Both the position numbers and the translations under genes were made by a program. Of a DNA stretch of 31,526 nucleotides, positions 16,734-23,728 are shown one piece after another. Where the stretch lies: positions 1 through 31,526 of the forward strand of contig JAEORJ010000264.1 in the NCBI GenBank assembly GCA_016840945.1, written 5' to 3'. The notes under the pieces are model-generated. The model was not told the origin of the DNA and did not search any database. It was given only the letters and a program-made list of their open reading frames with translations. Source of the DNA: Candidatus Gerdarchaeota archaeon. GTDB lineage: Archaea; Asgardarchaeota; Heimdallarchaeia; JABLTI01. Every line of letters starts with the position of its first letter. The first letter of the stretch is position 1.

Positions 16734-17171
16734 TTGAGTAAACGAAAAGTAAAAGTTGAAATGAGTGATGAACAAGATAATAAGATCACCATTACTTTTG
16801 AAGGAAAATTAGATGAGAAAAATCTAAAAAACCTAATCGTTTCAGCTAATAACCTTTTAGGAAAAGGAGTATCATCATTAGAAGATTCACCTGATATGGA
16901 AATACAAGATGCTTTAGAACTACCACTATATGATCGAGTAAAAATGTTAATTTCAACAGCTTATGGTCTGGGTTCATTATTTACATCAAATGATTTATGT
17001 GATTCATACCAGGATATTTTTGGAGCTCAATTAAAAATAACAACTGCAAGTACTTATTTGGCCAGGTTATACGAAGAAGGCTTTCTCGAGAGAAGTGGTT
17101 CAAGAAATGAACGAAAATATCAACTTAAAAGAGAATTAAGAGAAAAAATACCTAAATTAATCACCCAGTAA
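16734..17171 (+). CDS. Winged-helix DNA-binding protein
   Basis: A 145-residue protein. The N-terminal 45 residues are charged with short beta strands (KVKVEMSDEQDNKITITFEG). The C-terminal part, about 62-138, is a winged helix: a helix (LYDRVKMLISTAYGLGSLFT), then NDLCDSYQDIFGAQLKITTA as the turn, STYLARLYEEGFLERSGSRN as the recognition helix entering the wing, and the strand RKYQLKREL. The start is TTG at 16734 with GGAGA 7 bases upstream. It lies directly downstream of the repeat-dense region, which makes it the most obvious candidate to bind the TGTGAA sites, though this is inference. It ends 5 bases from the convergent gene at 17177. No effector domain is recognised. Confidence 0.85.
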   Translation: MSKRKVKVEMSDEQDNKITITFEGKLDEKNLKNLIVSANNLLGKGVSSLEDSPDMEIQDALELPLYDRVKMLISTAYGLGSLFTSNDLCDSYQDIFGAQLKITTASTYLARLYEEGFLERSGSRNERKYQLKRELREKIPKLITQ

Positions 17172-17176
17172 TCTTG

Positions 17177-17479
17177 TTATAAATTAGTTTCATTTCCATT
17201 AGCAATTTCTATCTCTTTTTGAAATAAATCACCAAGTAAAGAAAAAATATTTTTGCCAAAATCTGATAAAAAAATAATTCCGGGAGCATTACCAATTAAT
17301 CCTGCTTTACTAAATTCCTGTAAATATCTCGAGATAGTAATAAATGAAAAACCAGTCCATTTGACAAGTTCATTCCTAGTACAAAAATCATGATTAGAAA
17401 TTAAGGTAAAAATAAGCCTAGAACTAAAAGTGCTAAAACAATTTTTAGTAATATTGATTATATGCATATCTTGAATCAT
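17177..17479 (-). CDS. Small winged-helix protein
   Basis: A 100-residue single-domain helix-turn-helix protein. A first helix (FSSRLIFTLISNHDF) is followed by CTRNELVKWTGFSFITISRY (turn and recognition helix), LQEFSKAGLIG and the wing strand GIIFLSDFGKNIF, ending in a helix. It resembles ArsR/MarR-type minimal regulators but lacks visible metal-binding cysteines in the sensor positions. It could begin at the internal ATG four codons downstream. It is convergent with the previous gene and 69 bases upstream, on the same strand, of the tRNA-guanine transglycosylase gene. Target genes are unknown. Confidence 0.75.
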   Translation of the reverse strand: MIQDMHIINITKNCFSTFSSRLIFTLISNHDFCTRNELVKWTGFSFITISRYLQEFSKAGLIGNAPGIIFLSDFGKNIFSLLGDLFQKEIEIANGNETNL

Positions 17480-17548
17480 AGCTTGTCAATATACTGTTAT
17501 TTTTTTCAAAATAAAAACGCAACAATTTTGAAATAATAATAGAGAAAA

Positions 17549-19150
17549 TCATAATAATAATCGCAAAATTTCCTTTACTCGAGATAAATTATCATCAGAA
17601 ATTTGAAAATTATATGATTTGATAGTAGTAGTATCTCGAGAGAAATTAGGTGTTACTTTTATTATTTTTTGAATTTCGGATAAATCACCTAACATAATAA
17701 TCTCTGTAAATTTATGATTTAAGATTTCATTGACAATTAATTTTGCTTGATTTGACATTAATTCTCTCGAGAGATTAGTAGCTGACACATATTGTGATAA
17801 GGGATAAACTTCAGATAATTCAAGAGGTATAATACCAAAATAAGGGTCCAAAATCCAAATGGTAAAGTCATTAATTAAATTAGAATCCTCTCGAGTAAGG
17901 TCCTTAAAATACCTTGAGAATTCATATGTTTCACTTAGTTGATTTCCCAAAAGCGAAATTATAAGTAATTTATCTTTCATGTTAGCTGAAAGAACATTAG
18001 CTAAACGCTCTTTATGAATGAAAATTTCAGGACGGTTTAGATCAGAAGATGTAACCATAAATAATCCCTTATTATTAGTTGAAGGATTATTTATAGCTAG
18101 TTGACTAATGTATTTCTTTAATGAATTAAATCCTTTCATTAAACTTGGGTGAACTCTTGCCCTGCTTTCTAAAACATTCCAAAGGGTTCCTGAAGCAATA
18201 GCTCGATGGATATTTTTCATCTCAACTTGACAAACATATAGATTATGAGCTGCTAGTGCTGTTATTCTATCATTTTTCTTCATGGATCTTAAGTCACCAA
18301 TTGTAGTTGAATTACATATAGGGCAATTACACGGAAGGTTATCCAATTCATTCAGTAGAAACGTTTGGGTGTTGGTAATATAGCGCTCTTCTTGAGCATA
18401 TAATGTATAAGCTGCAGAATCAAAAGAATCACAACCAGCAGCGACAATAAAAGGAAACATTGAGGGATGACCTGCACCAAAAAGATGAACAGGAATAGCA
18501 GGATTAAGATATTTTTTTGCTGTGAAAATAATATCAAGTAAAGTGTCATATTGATAATTGTTCATAATCTCAACTACACTACCAATAGCATACATCTCAA
18601 AAGTAGGTATTTTAGATATTTCAATTGCTGATTTTTCAACGAGATCAAGATATTTCCCACCTTGAATTGGACCAACCCATTTTATTTGGTTCGATTTGAT
18701 TAAAGATGGAACATCATTGCAACGAGCAATAGTCGTTTCAACTTTTGATTTAGCCACATCATAAGAATCAGTAATAGAAATAGGAATGTCAAGGGGAACA
18801 GCAAAATCCGATTGAATACCTTCTTGATAAGAAATAACATTTTCAGGAGTAAGCTCAATTTCACCATAAACTAGTGATTGAAAAGCACCTGAGTCAGTCA
18901 TAATAGGACCAGGGAAATGCGTTTGATCATGAAGGTTAACAAATTTCTCAGAAAGTCTTTTTCGTAAAATATAGGAGCTAGTAATGATAAAATCAATACC
19001 AAATTTATCCTGAAAAGAATCAACTGGAAGGAAATTTTTAGATGATTCAGGATGAACAACGGGAACAAAACAAGGAGTATGAATTATACCTTTATTAGTC
19101 TGAATAGTGCCTATTCTAGCTAATAAATCACAAGCAGTTATTTCAAACAA
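17549..19150 (-). CDS. tgtA: Archaeosine tRNA-guanine transglycosylase (ArcTGT), PUA domain apparently missing
   Basis: Exchanges guanine 15 in archaeal tRNAs for preQ0, the first committed step to archaeosine. The catalytic barrel is clear: TPCFVPVVHPESS, IITSSYILRKR, MTDSGAFQS (general acid aspartate), PLDIPISITD (nucleophile region) and HLFGAGHPSMFPF. The zinc site is CNCPIC with a histidine in AAHNLYV about 25 residues later. A C-terminal part of about 180 residues includes the LELSEVYPLSQY motif of the C1 region. The usual C-terminal PUA domain is not recognisable and the 533 residues are about 50 fewer than in typical ArcTGT, so a separate PUA protein may complete it. The start is chosen as TTG at 19150, with GGTGA 5 bases upstream. 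GTG at 19159 would overlap that site. It lies 43 bases after the Sm-like gene. Confidence 0.93.
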   Translation of the reverse strand: MFEITACDLLARIGTIQTNKGIIHTPCFVPVVHPESSKNFLPVDSFQDKFGIDFIITSSYILRKRLSEKFVNLHDQTHFPGPIMTDSGAFQSLVYGEIELTPENVISYQEGIQSDFAVPLDIPISITDSYDVAKSKVETTIARCNDVPSLIKSNQIKWVGPIQGGKYLDLVEKSAIEISKIPTFEMYAIGSVVEIMNNYQYDTLLDIIFTAKKYLNPAIPVHLFGAGHPSMFPFIVAAGCDSFDSAAYTLYAQEERYITNTQTFLLNELDNLPCNCPICNSTTIGDLRSMKKNDRITALAAHNLYVCQVEMKNIHRAIASGTLWNVLESRARVHPSLMKGFNSLKKYISQLAINNPSTNNKGLFMVTSSDLNRPEIFIHKERLANVLSANMKDKLLIISLLGNQLSETYEFSRYFKDLTREDSNLINDFTIWILDPYFGIIPLELSEVYPLSQYVSATNLSRELMSNQAKLIVNEILNHKFTEIIMLGDLSEIQKIIKVTPNFSRDTTTIKSYNFQISDDNLSRVKEILRLLL

Positions 19151-19193
19151 TATTTTCACCGGAGATGAAAATAAAAGAAAAGGAAGATTTAAC

Positions 19194-19652
19194 CTATCCT
19201 TCTTCGTTTTCTTTCTCTTCTTCTTGAAGATCGTTCATATGTTGATCAAAAACCGCTCTTACACGGTCAGCAACAGGGCCTGTACCCTCAACACCTTTTT
19301 CAGAAACTTTAACTTTATTGAGAACTTGAATAATGCGAGCATCTTCGAATAACTTGACATCAGCTTCAAGGAGATTAAGGCGTTCTCGTAAAACTTCAGC
19401 TAATGCCTGTAAATCAAAAGGTTTCTCAGGAATTAAAACCTCAGAAATAACAGTTCCTCTAAGAATAACTTTGAAATAATTATTTTTGCCTTCTTGAACA
19501 TTGGCAATACAAACATCAAAAGTATCGGGATTCCAGGCTTTCAATAACCCATTGTAACTTTTACCAGTAGTGGTAATAATGGTGATATATTTGCCATCTA
19601 AATTAGCTAATTCTCTATTAAAAACCCATTTTGGGGTTGTGGATGTGGACAT
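19194..19652 (-). CDS. Sm-like (SmAP) protein with C-terminal extension
   Basis: An Sm-fold RNA-binding protein that would form a ring. The Sm1 part is ANLDGKYITIITTTGKSYNG followed by LLKAWNPDTFDVCIANV. The Sm2 part is YFKVILRGTVISEVLI, where the usual IRG is LRG. A C-terminal extension of about 70 residues is helical and acidic (LAEVLRERLNLLEADVKLFE, ending in EEEKENEEG), resembling the longer archaeal SmAP class. The start is ATG at 19652. The gene is upstream of tgtA on the same strand with a gap of 43 bases, so the two are probably co-transcribed, hinting at a link to tRNA handling. A terminator-like hairpin separates it from the zinc-ribbon gene upstream. Confidence 0.88.
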   Translation of the reverse strand: MSTSTTPKWVFNRELANLDGKYITIITTTGKSYNGLLKAWNPDTFDVCIANVQEGKNNYFKVILRGTVISEVLIPEKPFDLQALAEVLRERLNLLEADVKLFEDARIIQVLNKVKVSEKGVEGTGPVADRVRAVFDQHMNDLQEEEKENEEG

Positions 19653-19711
19653 ATAATCATTCCCTCGAGTAATTCAACTTAATATCTAATTGGAAGGGAA
19701 ATGTTCTTGAT

Positions 19712-19762
19712 TAAAAAAAATTCGGTCACTTCCTAAATGGTCTTTTTAACCAGGAAAGTGAC
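19712..19762 (-). terminator. Hairpin plus T run after the zinc-ribbon gene
   Basis: On the minus strand GTCACTTTCCT (19762-19752) pairs with AGGAAGTGAC (19734-19725) with one bulge, and a run of eight T follows (19720-19713). It sits 8 bases after the zinc-ribbon gene stop and marks a boundary before the Sm-like gene. Confidence 0.7.
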
Positions 19763-19770
19763 GATTTTTA

Positions 19771-20559
19771 TCATTTAAACAAATAATCTTCATCGGAAAC
19801 CTGTGCACGAGGTTTGATTTCAGCACGACATTTGGGACAAACAACCCAATTAGGATCAACATCAGAACCACAACGACGGCAATAAGATTGGTCTTGATGC
19901 GAACGCTGTTGCTGTCTCGAGAAATCAAAATTCTTTGAGCTAGAATAGGATGGTTTATCTCGAGAGTAATCCATATCCGAGTCATAATCATCATTGTCAT
20001 CATCATAGAAGGAATCTTCAAAGAAGGATTTATCAGGAGTAGATCGGAACTCTGGTTCGTCGAATAATGTACGGGCATCATCAACTGGTTGATCATCAAA
20101 TAGGCCATTTGATTGACGAACATTGCCTTCAAATAGATCATGATTATTAGGTTTAATGAAATCACGATTTGTTCTTGAATTATCTCTTCTAGATGTTGGA
20201 GTATCATCTCGATTTTGAGGATAGGAAGTAAATTCAGAAGAGCGATCAAAATTGTCAAAATCATCCTCGTAGAGATCATCTTGAGGAGTGGTTCTCTGGC
20301 TAAAGGATTGTTGCCTTTGAAGTTTTAAAAATTCAACTAATGCAACTCGCTTTTCGCAGGTTCCAGCCAATGGACATTTATTGTCTTCGAGATTCGAGAT
20401 TGAAGATATCTGTTCGCCTTCAATAGCAATACCATTACGAGTTATTTGTAAACGAATACCATGACGGCGCATGGCGTTAATTAAATCATTAGCGGAATAA
20501 ATTTGCCCATCTAAAACAAAGATTCCATCAGATTTTTTATCATTACCACTAAACATCAT
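19771..20559 (-). CDS. Zinc-ribbon protein with acidic disordered middle
   Basis: I do not recognise a named family. Residues 1-90 form a small ordered domain (GIFVLDGQIYSANDLINAMR, ITRNGIAIEGEQI) with two cysteines in CPLAGTC. Residues 95-220 are low complexity: aspartate, serine, asparagine and arginine-rich, probably disordered. Residues about 228-250 form a zinc ribbon, CRRCGSDVDPNWVVCPKCRA, with the pattern C-x2-C-x11-C-x2-C. No membrane helix is visible. A start at either of two adjacent ATG codons is possible, with only a weak GTGGT upstream. The combination of an ordered head, an acidic linker and a zinc ribbon suggests a nucleic-acid or protein adaptor role, which is inference. Confidence 0.8.
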   Translation of the reverse strand: MMFSGNDKKSDGIFVLDGQIYSANDLINAMRRHGIRLQITRNGIAIEGEQISSISNLEDNKCPLAGTCEKRVALVEFLKLQRQQSFSQRTTPQDDLYEDDFDNFDRSSEFTSYPQNRDDTPTSRRDNSRTNRDFIKPNNHDLFEGNVRQSNGLFDDQPVDDARTLFDEPEFRSTPDKSFFEDSFYDDDNDDYDSDMDYSRDKPSYSSSKNFDFSRQQQRSHQDQSYCRRCGSDVDPNWVVCPKCRAEIKPRAQVSDEDYLFK

Positions 20560-20658
20560 TAACCACTACAAAAGAAAGATTATCCTCAAAGATAATTAAA
20601 AACTGGGCAGATGTGGATAATATCGTCATATATGTTTTAGTTATAAGAAAAATGACCT

Positions 20659-21492
20659 CTAATACAGAGATTTTTCAGATAATTCCTTGGAAAATTCTTT
20701 TTCAAAAGCACTAAATTCACTCTTAAATTTGGGAATAGGTAACGACCATAATAGAAGATAATAAACAATCTTACGGTTAAAGGAAAGCTTTTTTGGATCT
20801 TGTAACTGCTTCATAGCTAGAGCAATAAATGCTTCAACAGGGGGGCACTCTCTTAAATAAAGTAAGGTATTTCGACCGCCAAGAAGGGCAATTTCAAAAG
20901 GGGTGATTTTTTTGTTAAGCAATTGGTCTATGAGATAGTCCAAATAATCAACAGCATAATGAAAAGAATCAGTGAATTTCTTGGGAACATTATAACCAAA
21001 AACCACTAAATTATTTTGATAATAGATATGTTCTTTTTGTAGAATTTCACGTGATAAATGAGAAGTGAAATATTTTCGTTTTAAAAACTCAAATCTAGTG
21101 TAAAAAGCATTCGCAGTAAGCATAGAAAAAATATGAAAAGCCTCAGTTGTTGATAATTTAACTTGTTTCCAAATAGGATTATGTTTGTAACAAATATTGT
21201 TCAAAGAAACAGGATAATGCTTATGGTCAATTTTTTTCAAATCCAAAGTAATGCATTCATAGTTCCAACCATTATTATAACCAACAAGACATTCATTTTT
21301 ATTACCAAGATCTTCTTGTAAGTGGAATTTCGAATTAAGAGAAATATCGGAATCAAGGAGATTGTCTATAGTAAAACAGCTAGCTAAAATATCATAGGCT
21401 CTAGAGGAAGAAATGGGGACATCACCAGTATATCTAAATTTAATTAATTCATTATCAACTATATACAAAAGAATAGGACTAAGATAATGCAA
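20659..21492 (-). CDS. Unknown 277-residue protein
   Basis: No family recognised. The protein is mixed alpha/beta with an aromatic-rich N-terminal half. It opens with a short strand (ILLYIVDNELIKFRY). A central helical region follows (TTEAFHIFSMLTANAFYTRF), and the C-terminal 120 residues are helix-rich (FHYAVDYLDYLIDQLLN, PFEIALLGGRNTLLYL, AFIALAMKQL). There are no clear catalytic motifs, metal sites or signal peptide. The assigned start is a TTG without a good ribosome binding site; a TATATA stretch about 12 bases upstream could be a promoter, in which case translation may begin further inside. It is the upstream-most minus-strand gene of this block and lies next to the tRNA-Leu gene, which is on the opposite strand. 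Confidence 0.7.
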   Translation of the reverse strand: MHYLSPILLYIVDNELIKFRYTGDVPISSSRAYDILASCFTIDNLLDSDISLNSKFHLQEDLGNKNECLVGYNNGWNYECITLDLKKIDHKHYPVSLNNICYKHNPIWKQVKLSTTEAFHIFSMLTANAFYTRFEFLKRKYFTSHLSREILQKEHIYYQNNLVVFGYNVPKKFTDSFHYAVDYLDYLIDQLLNKKITPFEIALLGGRNTLLYLRECPPVEAFIALAMKQLQDPKKLSFNRKIVYYLLLWSLPIPKFKSEFSAFEKEFSKELSEKSLY

Positions 21493-21625
21493 AAATAGTG
21501 GTATATAATATTCATGAGTAGTTGTTAGGATAATTACCTCTGGTTATTCTTTTTTCATCTACTACAAATACTTTTTTATATTCCTTTTTATTTTCAGAAA
21601 TCACCTCAAATTAATCCCCTAATTT

Positions 21626-21711
21626 GCGGAGGTAGCCAAGTGGCCTAAGGCGCCAGCTTGAGGTGCTGGTCTCGAAGGAGTTCGCGTGTTCGAATCGCGT
21701 CCTCCGCACCA
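21626..21711 (+). tRNA. tRNA-Leu (anticodon GAG)
   Basis: An intact cloverleaf: acceptor GCGGAGG pairs with CCTCCGC, followed by A and an encoded CCA at 21709-21711. The anticodon stem CCAGC/GCTGG holds loop TTGAGGT with anticodon GAG, which reads CUC/CUU leucine codons. A long variable arm (CTC-GAAG-GAG) is present, as expected for a class II tRNA, and the T arm has loop TTCGAAT. No intron. The 3' part from 21678 onward is the sequence duplicated at 22441 and 23688, so this gene is the integration target of the cassettes that follow. Confidence 0.97.
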
Positions 21712-21715
21712 ATTA
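21678..21715 (+). repeat. att-like repeat copy 1 (inside tRNA-Leu)
   Basis: The 3' end of tRNA-Leu, from the 3' side of the variable arm through the T arm, acceptor strand, CCA and ATTA. It is the reference copy of the repeat. Copies 2 and 3 each differ from it at two bases over the tRNA part. Under an integration model this would be the left attachment site that kept the tRNA functional. Confidence 0.85.
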
Positions 21716-21838
21716 ATTTTCATTTCTTTTAGTTTTTGGAAGTAATTATTTCCTATTTAATCAAATAATTTAGAGTAATTTGATATTATTTTTATAATAT
21801 TGTTAATAAATAAACAATAGTTTAGTTTGGTGTGAATT

Positions 21839-22348
21839 TTGTCTAAAAAAAGAGAATTAGAATTTCCGAATTATGATGATCTCTACAAAGGAAAAACACT
21901 CGTTATTGATATTAAGAACTCTCCTGAAAGTTTTATTGCAGTTAACACTCATCCCGATATTTCTTTCGAAGAAAAAGTAATTCTCTTGTTGGAGCGGAAA
22001 ACACCGCATAATCACATTGAACTATTACTTGATTTAATCTTTAATGAACAGAATAGAGAACTTGTTGCCTCATTTGAGCAAATAGAGTTCAAACTTAAAA
22101 ATTACGATTCACTCAAATCAATCAAACTCGACCCTAAAAAGTTACGTTCTGATATTCTCACAGCAATAAATGAAAAAGATATAGTTCAAGCAATAAATTG
22201 TACTCTCATTTTAGTTTTTTATTTTCCTGATAATTATCAAGGTGCAGCTATGTTAGGTAAGCTTTGTGATACCCTTGGTATGAAGAATTTAGCTGTAGAA
22301 TGGTTTATGAAAGCCTATCATCTTAATCCTTATTATTGGTATGATTGA
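21839..22348 (+). CDS. Cassette 1 protein with C-terminal TPR-like repeat
   Basis: A 169-residue soluble protein of unknown function. The N-terminal 45 residues are polar with short strands (KTLVIDIKNSPESFIAV). The middle is helical (HIELLLDLIFNEQNRELVAS). The last 60 residues form two or three helices with a TPR-like repeat (GAAMLGKLCDTLGMKNLAVE then WFMKAYHLNPYYW), which normally binds peptides. No signal peptide or membrane segment. TTG start with GGTGT exactly 5 bases upstream, the same spacing as several other genes here, so it is adapted to host translation. It is the only gene of the first tRNA-linked unit. Its role could be cargo of the element or the mobilised gene itself. No toxin, antitoxin or nuclease motif is visible. 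Confidence 0.8.
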   Translation: MSKKRELEFPNYDDLYKGKTLVIDIKNSPESFIAVNTHPDISFEEKVILLLERKTPHNHIELLLDLIFNEQNRELVASFEQIEFKLKNYDSLKSIKLDPKKLRSDILTAINEKDIVQAINCTLILVFYFPDNYQGAAMLGKLCDTLGMKNLAVEWFMKAYHLNPYYWYD

Positions 22349-22411
22349 TCGTGAAAAGTAGCTACTGAGTATGAATGATTTGTATGCGAGTTTGAGCATA
22401 TTTTTCTTTTT

Positions 22412-22478
22412 AATATTTATTTCCAAATTAGCAAAAATGTGAGCTCGCGTGTTCGAATCGCGTCCCCCGCACCAATTA
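22412..22478 (+). repeat. att-like repeat copy 2
   Basis: Bases 22441-22478 repeat the tRNA-Leu 3' end with two changes (GAGCTCG for GAGTTCG, and CCCCCGC for CCTCCGC). The 29 bases before it (22412-22440, containing TTTATTTCCAAATTA) are not in the tRNA gene but recur before copy 3. There is no 5' tRNA half here, so it is a fragment, not a tRNA gene. Confidence 0.85.
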
Positions 22479-22748
22479 TAAAAAAATATTTTTAAAAATT
22501 AATTAATTACTTTGTTTGTTACATTCTAATTTTTGTAAGCTTTATTGTAAAATATAATTAACAAGCTGTAGATTAAAATCATTTTTTTAAAGGCTTTACC
22601 TTTCATTAGGGGGATTTTTTTTAGAAAAGAACAAGTTGTTAAACTTTTTTTCAATAAAAATAACAAGTTAAAGTATCTTTAACTAAAAAAAATCCAGATT
22701 AATGATGTAGTTATTATGTGATAATAAGGTTGTACTCTTGTAACTCAA
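22479..22748. other. Leader of cassette 2
   Basis: 270 AT-rich bases between repeat copy 2 and the PD40 gene, with runs of A and T and a small AAAGG/CCTTT stem near 22593. It may hold the promoter of the gene. No further gene is seen. Confidence 0.4.
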
Positions 22749-23615
22749 ATGAACAATATAAATGAAAAGAATAATGAAAATTTGAATTTAAAGGGAAAAT
22801 ATCTAGGATTACCATTACCTGATTTAGAGCCACAAATTTTTGCCCCTAGTATAGTAAACACGCATCATCATGAACATAGTAGTCCTACTTTCTCTCCAGA
22901 TGGTTTAGAGTTTTATTGGTCAAGATGGCGTAGACCTGATGAAGGATTACCCCAAGTAATTATGTACATGAAACAGAAAAATGGATTTTGGTCTAAGCCA
23001 AAAGTGGCTACTTTCTCTGGGAAGTTTAGCGATGGTGGGCCTGTTTTTTCCTATGATGGTCAAAAACTATTTTTTTATTCTACTAGACCAAATCTTAAAT
23101 GGGAGCAAAATGATAACAATATTTGGTTTGTTAAGCGGACTCCAGAAGGATGGAGTGAAGCAGAAATGCTAGATGTTTCTATAAATACTGATAAAGCTCA
23201 AGTAGTACCAAGTATTGCTAAAAATGGTAATTTATACTATTGTAGCTATTCAGAAAAAATTAAAGATATGGAAATTGTTCAATCAATCTTTAAAGAAAAT
23301 AAGTATCAGAAACCTAAACCTCTTGGTGGACATTTTAATATGAAATATCGAGATTGGCTTCCATGTATTTCACCTGATGAGAATTATATTATTTATTCTT
23401 CAAATGGTCCAAATAATATTGGAAGCTATGATCTTTATATTAGCTTCAAAAATAATGATAATCATTGGAGCGAACCAATAAATTTAGGTGATAGGATAAA
23501 CACAAAAGGAACAGAACGCTTCCCTAGTCTAACACTTGATGGCAAGTTTTTATTCTTTGTTCGCGATTCAACCATTTATTGGGTTTCTATACAAATCATT
23601 GATTCTTTTAAATAA
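22749..23615 (+). CDS. PD40-type beta-propeller protein (cassette 2 cargo)
   Basis: A 288-residue protein built from WD40-like PD40/TolB-type repeats. Blades show the repeated pattern of S-x-T/F-S-x-D-G followed by strands: PTFSPDGLEFYWSRW, GPVFSYDGQKLFFYSTR, PSIAKNGNLYYCS, PCISPDENYIIYSS and PSLTLDGKFLFFV. Between them are FWSKPKVATF and HWSEPINLGD type linkers. Five or six blades fit the length. A histidine-rich stretch (THHHEH) lies near residue 39. No signal peptide is seen, although many bacterial relatives are exported, so a cytoplasmic location is likely. Such propellers serve as binding scaffolds, and some are linked to glycan or peptide recognition. No strong ribosome binding site precedes the ATG. 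It is the sole gene of the second tRNA-linked unit. Confidence 0.9.
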   Translation: MNNINEKNNENLNLKGKYLGLPLPDLEPQIFAPSIVNTHHHEHSSPTFSPDGLEFYWSRWRRPDEGLPQVIMYMKQKNGFWSKPKVATFSGKFSDGGPVFSYDGQKLFFYSTRPNLKWEQNDNNIWFVKRTPEGWSEAEMLDVSINTDKAQVVPSIAKNGNLYYCSYSEKIKDMEIVQSIFKENKYQKPKPLGGHFNMKYRDWLPCISPDENYIIYSSNGPNNIGSYDLYISFKNNDNHWSEPINLGDRINTKGTERFPSLTLDGKFLFFVRDSTIYWVSIQIIDSFK

Positions 23616-23658
23616 TGTTCAAGATAAGCATAAAATTACAAAGTGAAATTATTTAGTT

Positions 23659-23724
23659 AATTTTTATTTCCAAATTAATAAAAATATGAGTTCGCACGTT
23701 CGAATCGCGTCCTCCGCACCAATT
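23659..23724 (+). repeat. att-like repeat copy 3
   Basis: Bases 23688-23724 repeat the tRNA-Leu 3' end with two changes (GCACG for GCGTG). The preceding 29 bases match those before copy 2 at all but about four positions. Copies 2 and 3 are therefore related over about 66 bases (roughly 88% by eye), against about 37 shared with the tRNA gene. Confidence 0.85.
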
Positions 23725-23728
23725 TTGC

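Larger units (their letters stand above)
21716..22478 (+). mobile_element. Putative integrated cassette 1 (one gene)
   Basis: 763 bases between copy 1 and the end of copy 2 of the tRNA-derived repeat. It holds one plus-strand gene (21839-22348) with a 123-base leader, and a 92-base tail that leads into repeat copy 2. No integrase, transposase or replication gene is present. The direct repeats, their origin in a tRNA 3' end and the same-strand cargo fit tRNA-site integration by a recombinase acting in trans. Tandem duplication of a tRNA fragment without mobility is the alternative. Confidence 0.6.
22479..23724 (+). mobile_element. Putative integrated cassette 2 (one gene)
   Basis: 1246 bases ending with repeat copy 3. 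It carries a single plus-strand gene and no recombination gene. The order tRNA, cassette 1, cassette 2 implies that cassette 1 arrived later if insertion always targets the intact tRNA. The copy 3 repeat ends 4 bases before the stop codon of the convergent DUF3795 gene, which would mark the original chromosome side of the junction. Confidence 0.6.

Noticed and set aside
19746..20279. 177-codon frame overlapping the zinc-ribbon gene
   Set aside because: It is an out-of-frame reading of the D/S/N-rich middle of the zinc-ribbon gene, giving an I/L/M-rich product, and it also runs into the terminator hairpin.
22441..22478. Second tRNA-Leu gene or full tRNA pseudogene
   Set aside because: Only the 3' part (T arm, acceptor strand, CCA) is present. 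The upstream bases are unrelated to a tRNA 5' half and instead match the flank of copy 3.
21716..23724. Insertion sequence or provirus at the tRNA
   Set aside because: No transposase, integrase, structural or replication gene is found in the units. Terminal inverted repeats are not visible.
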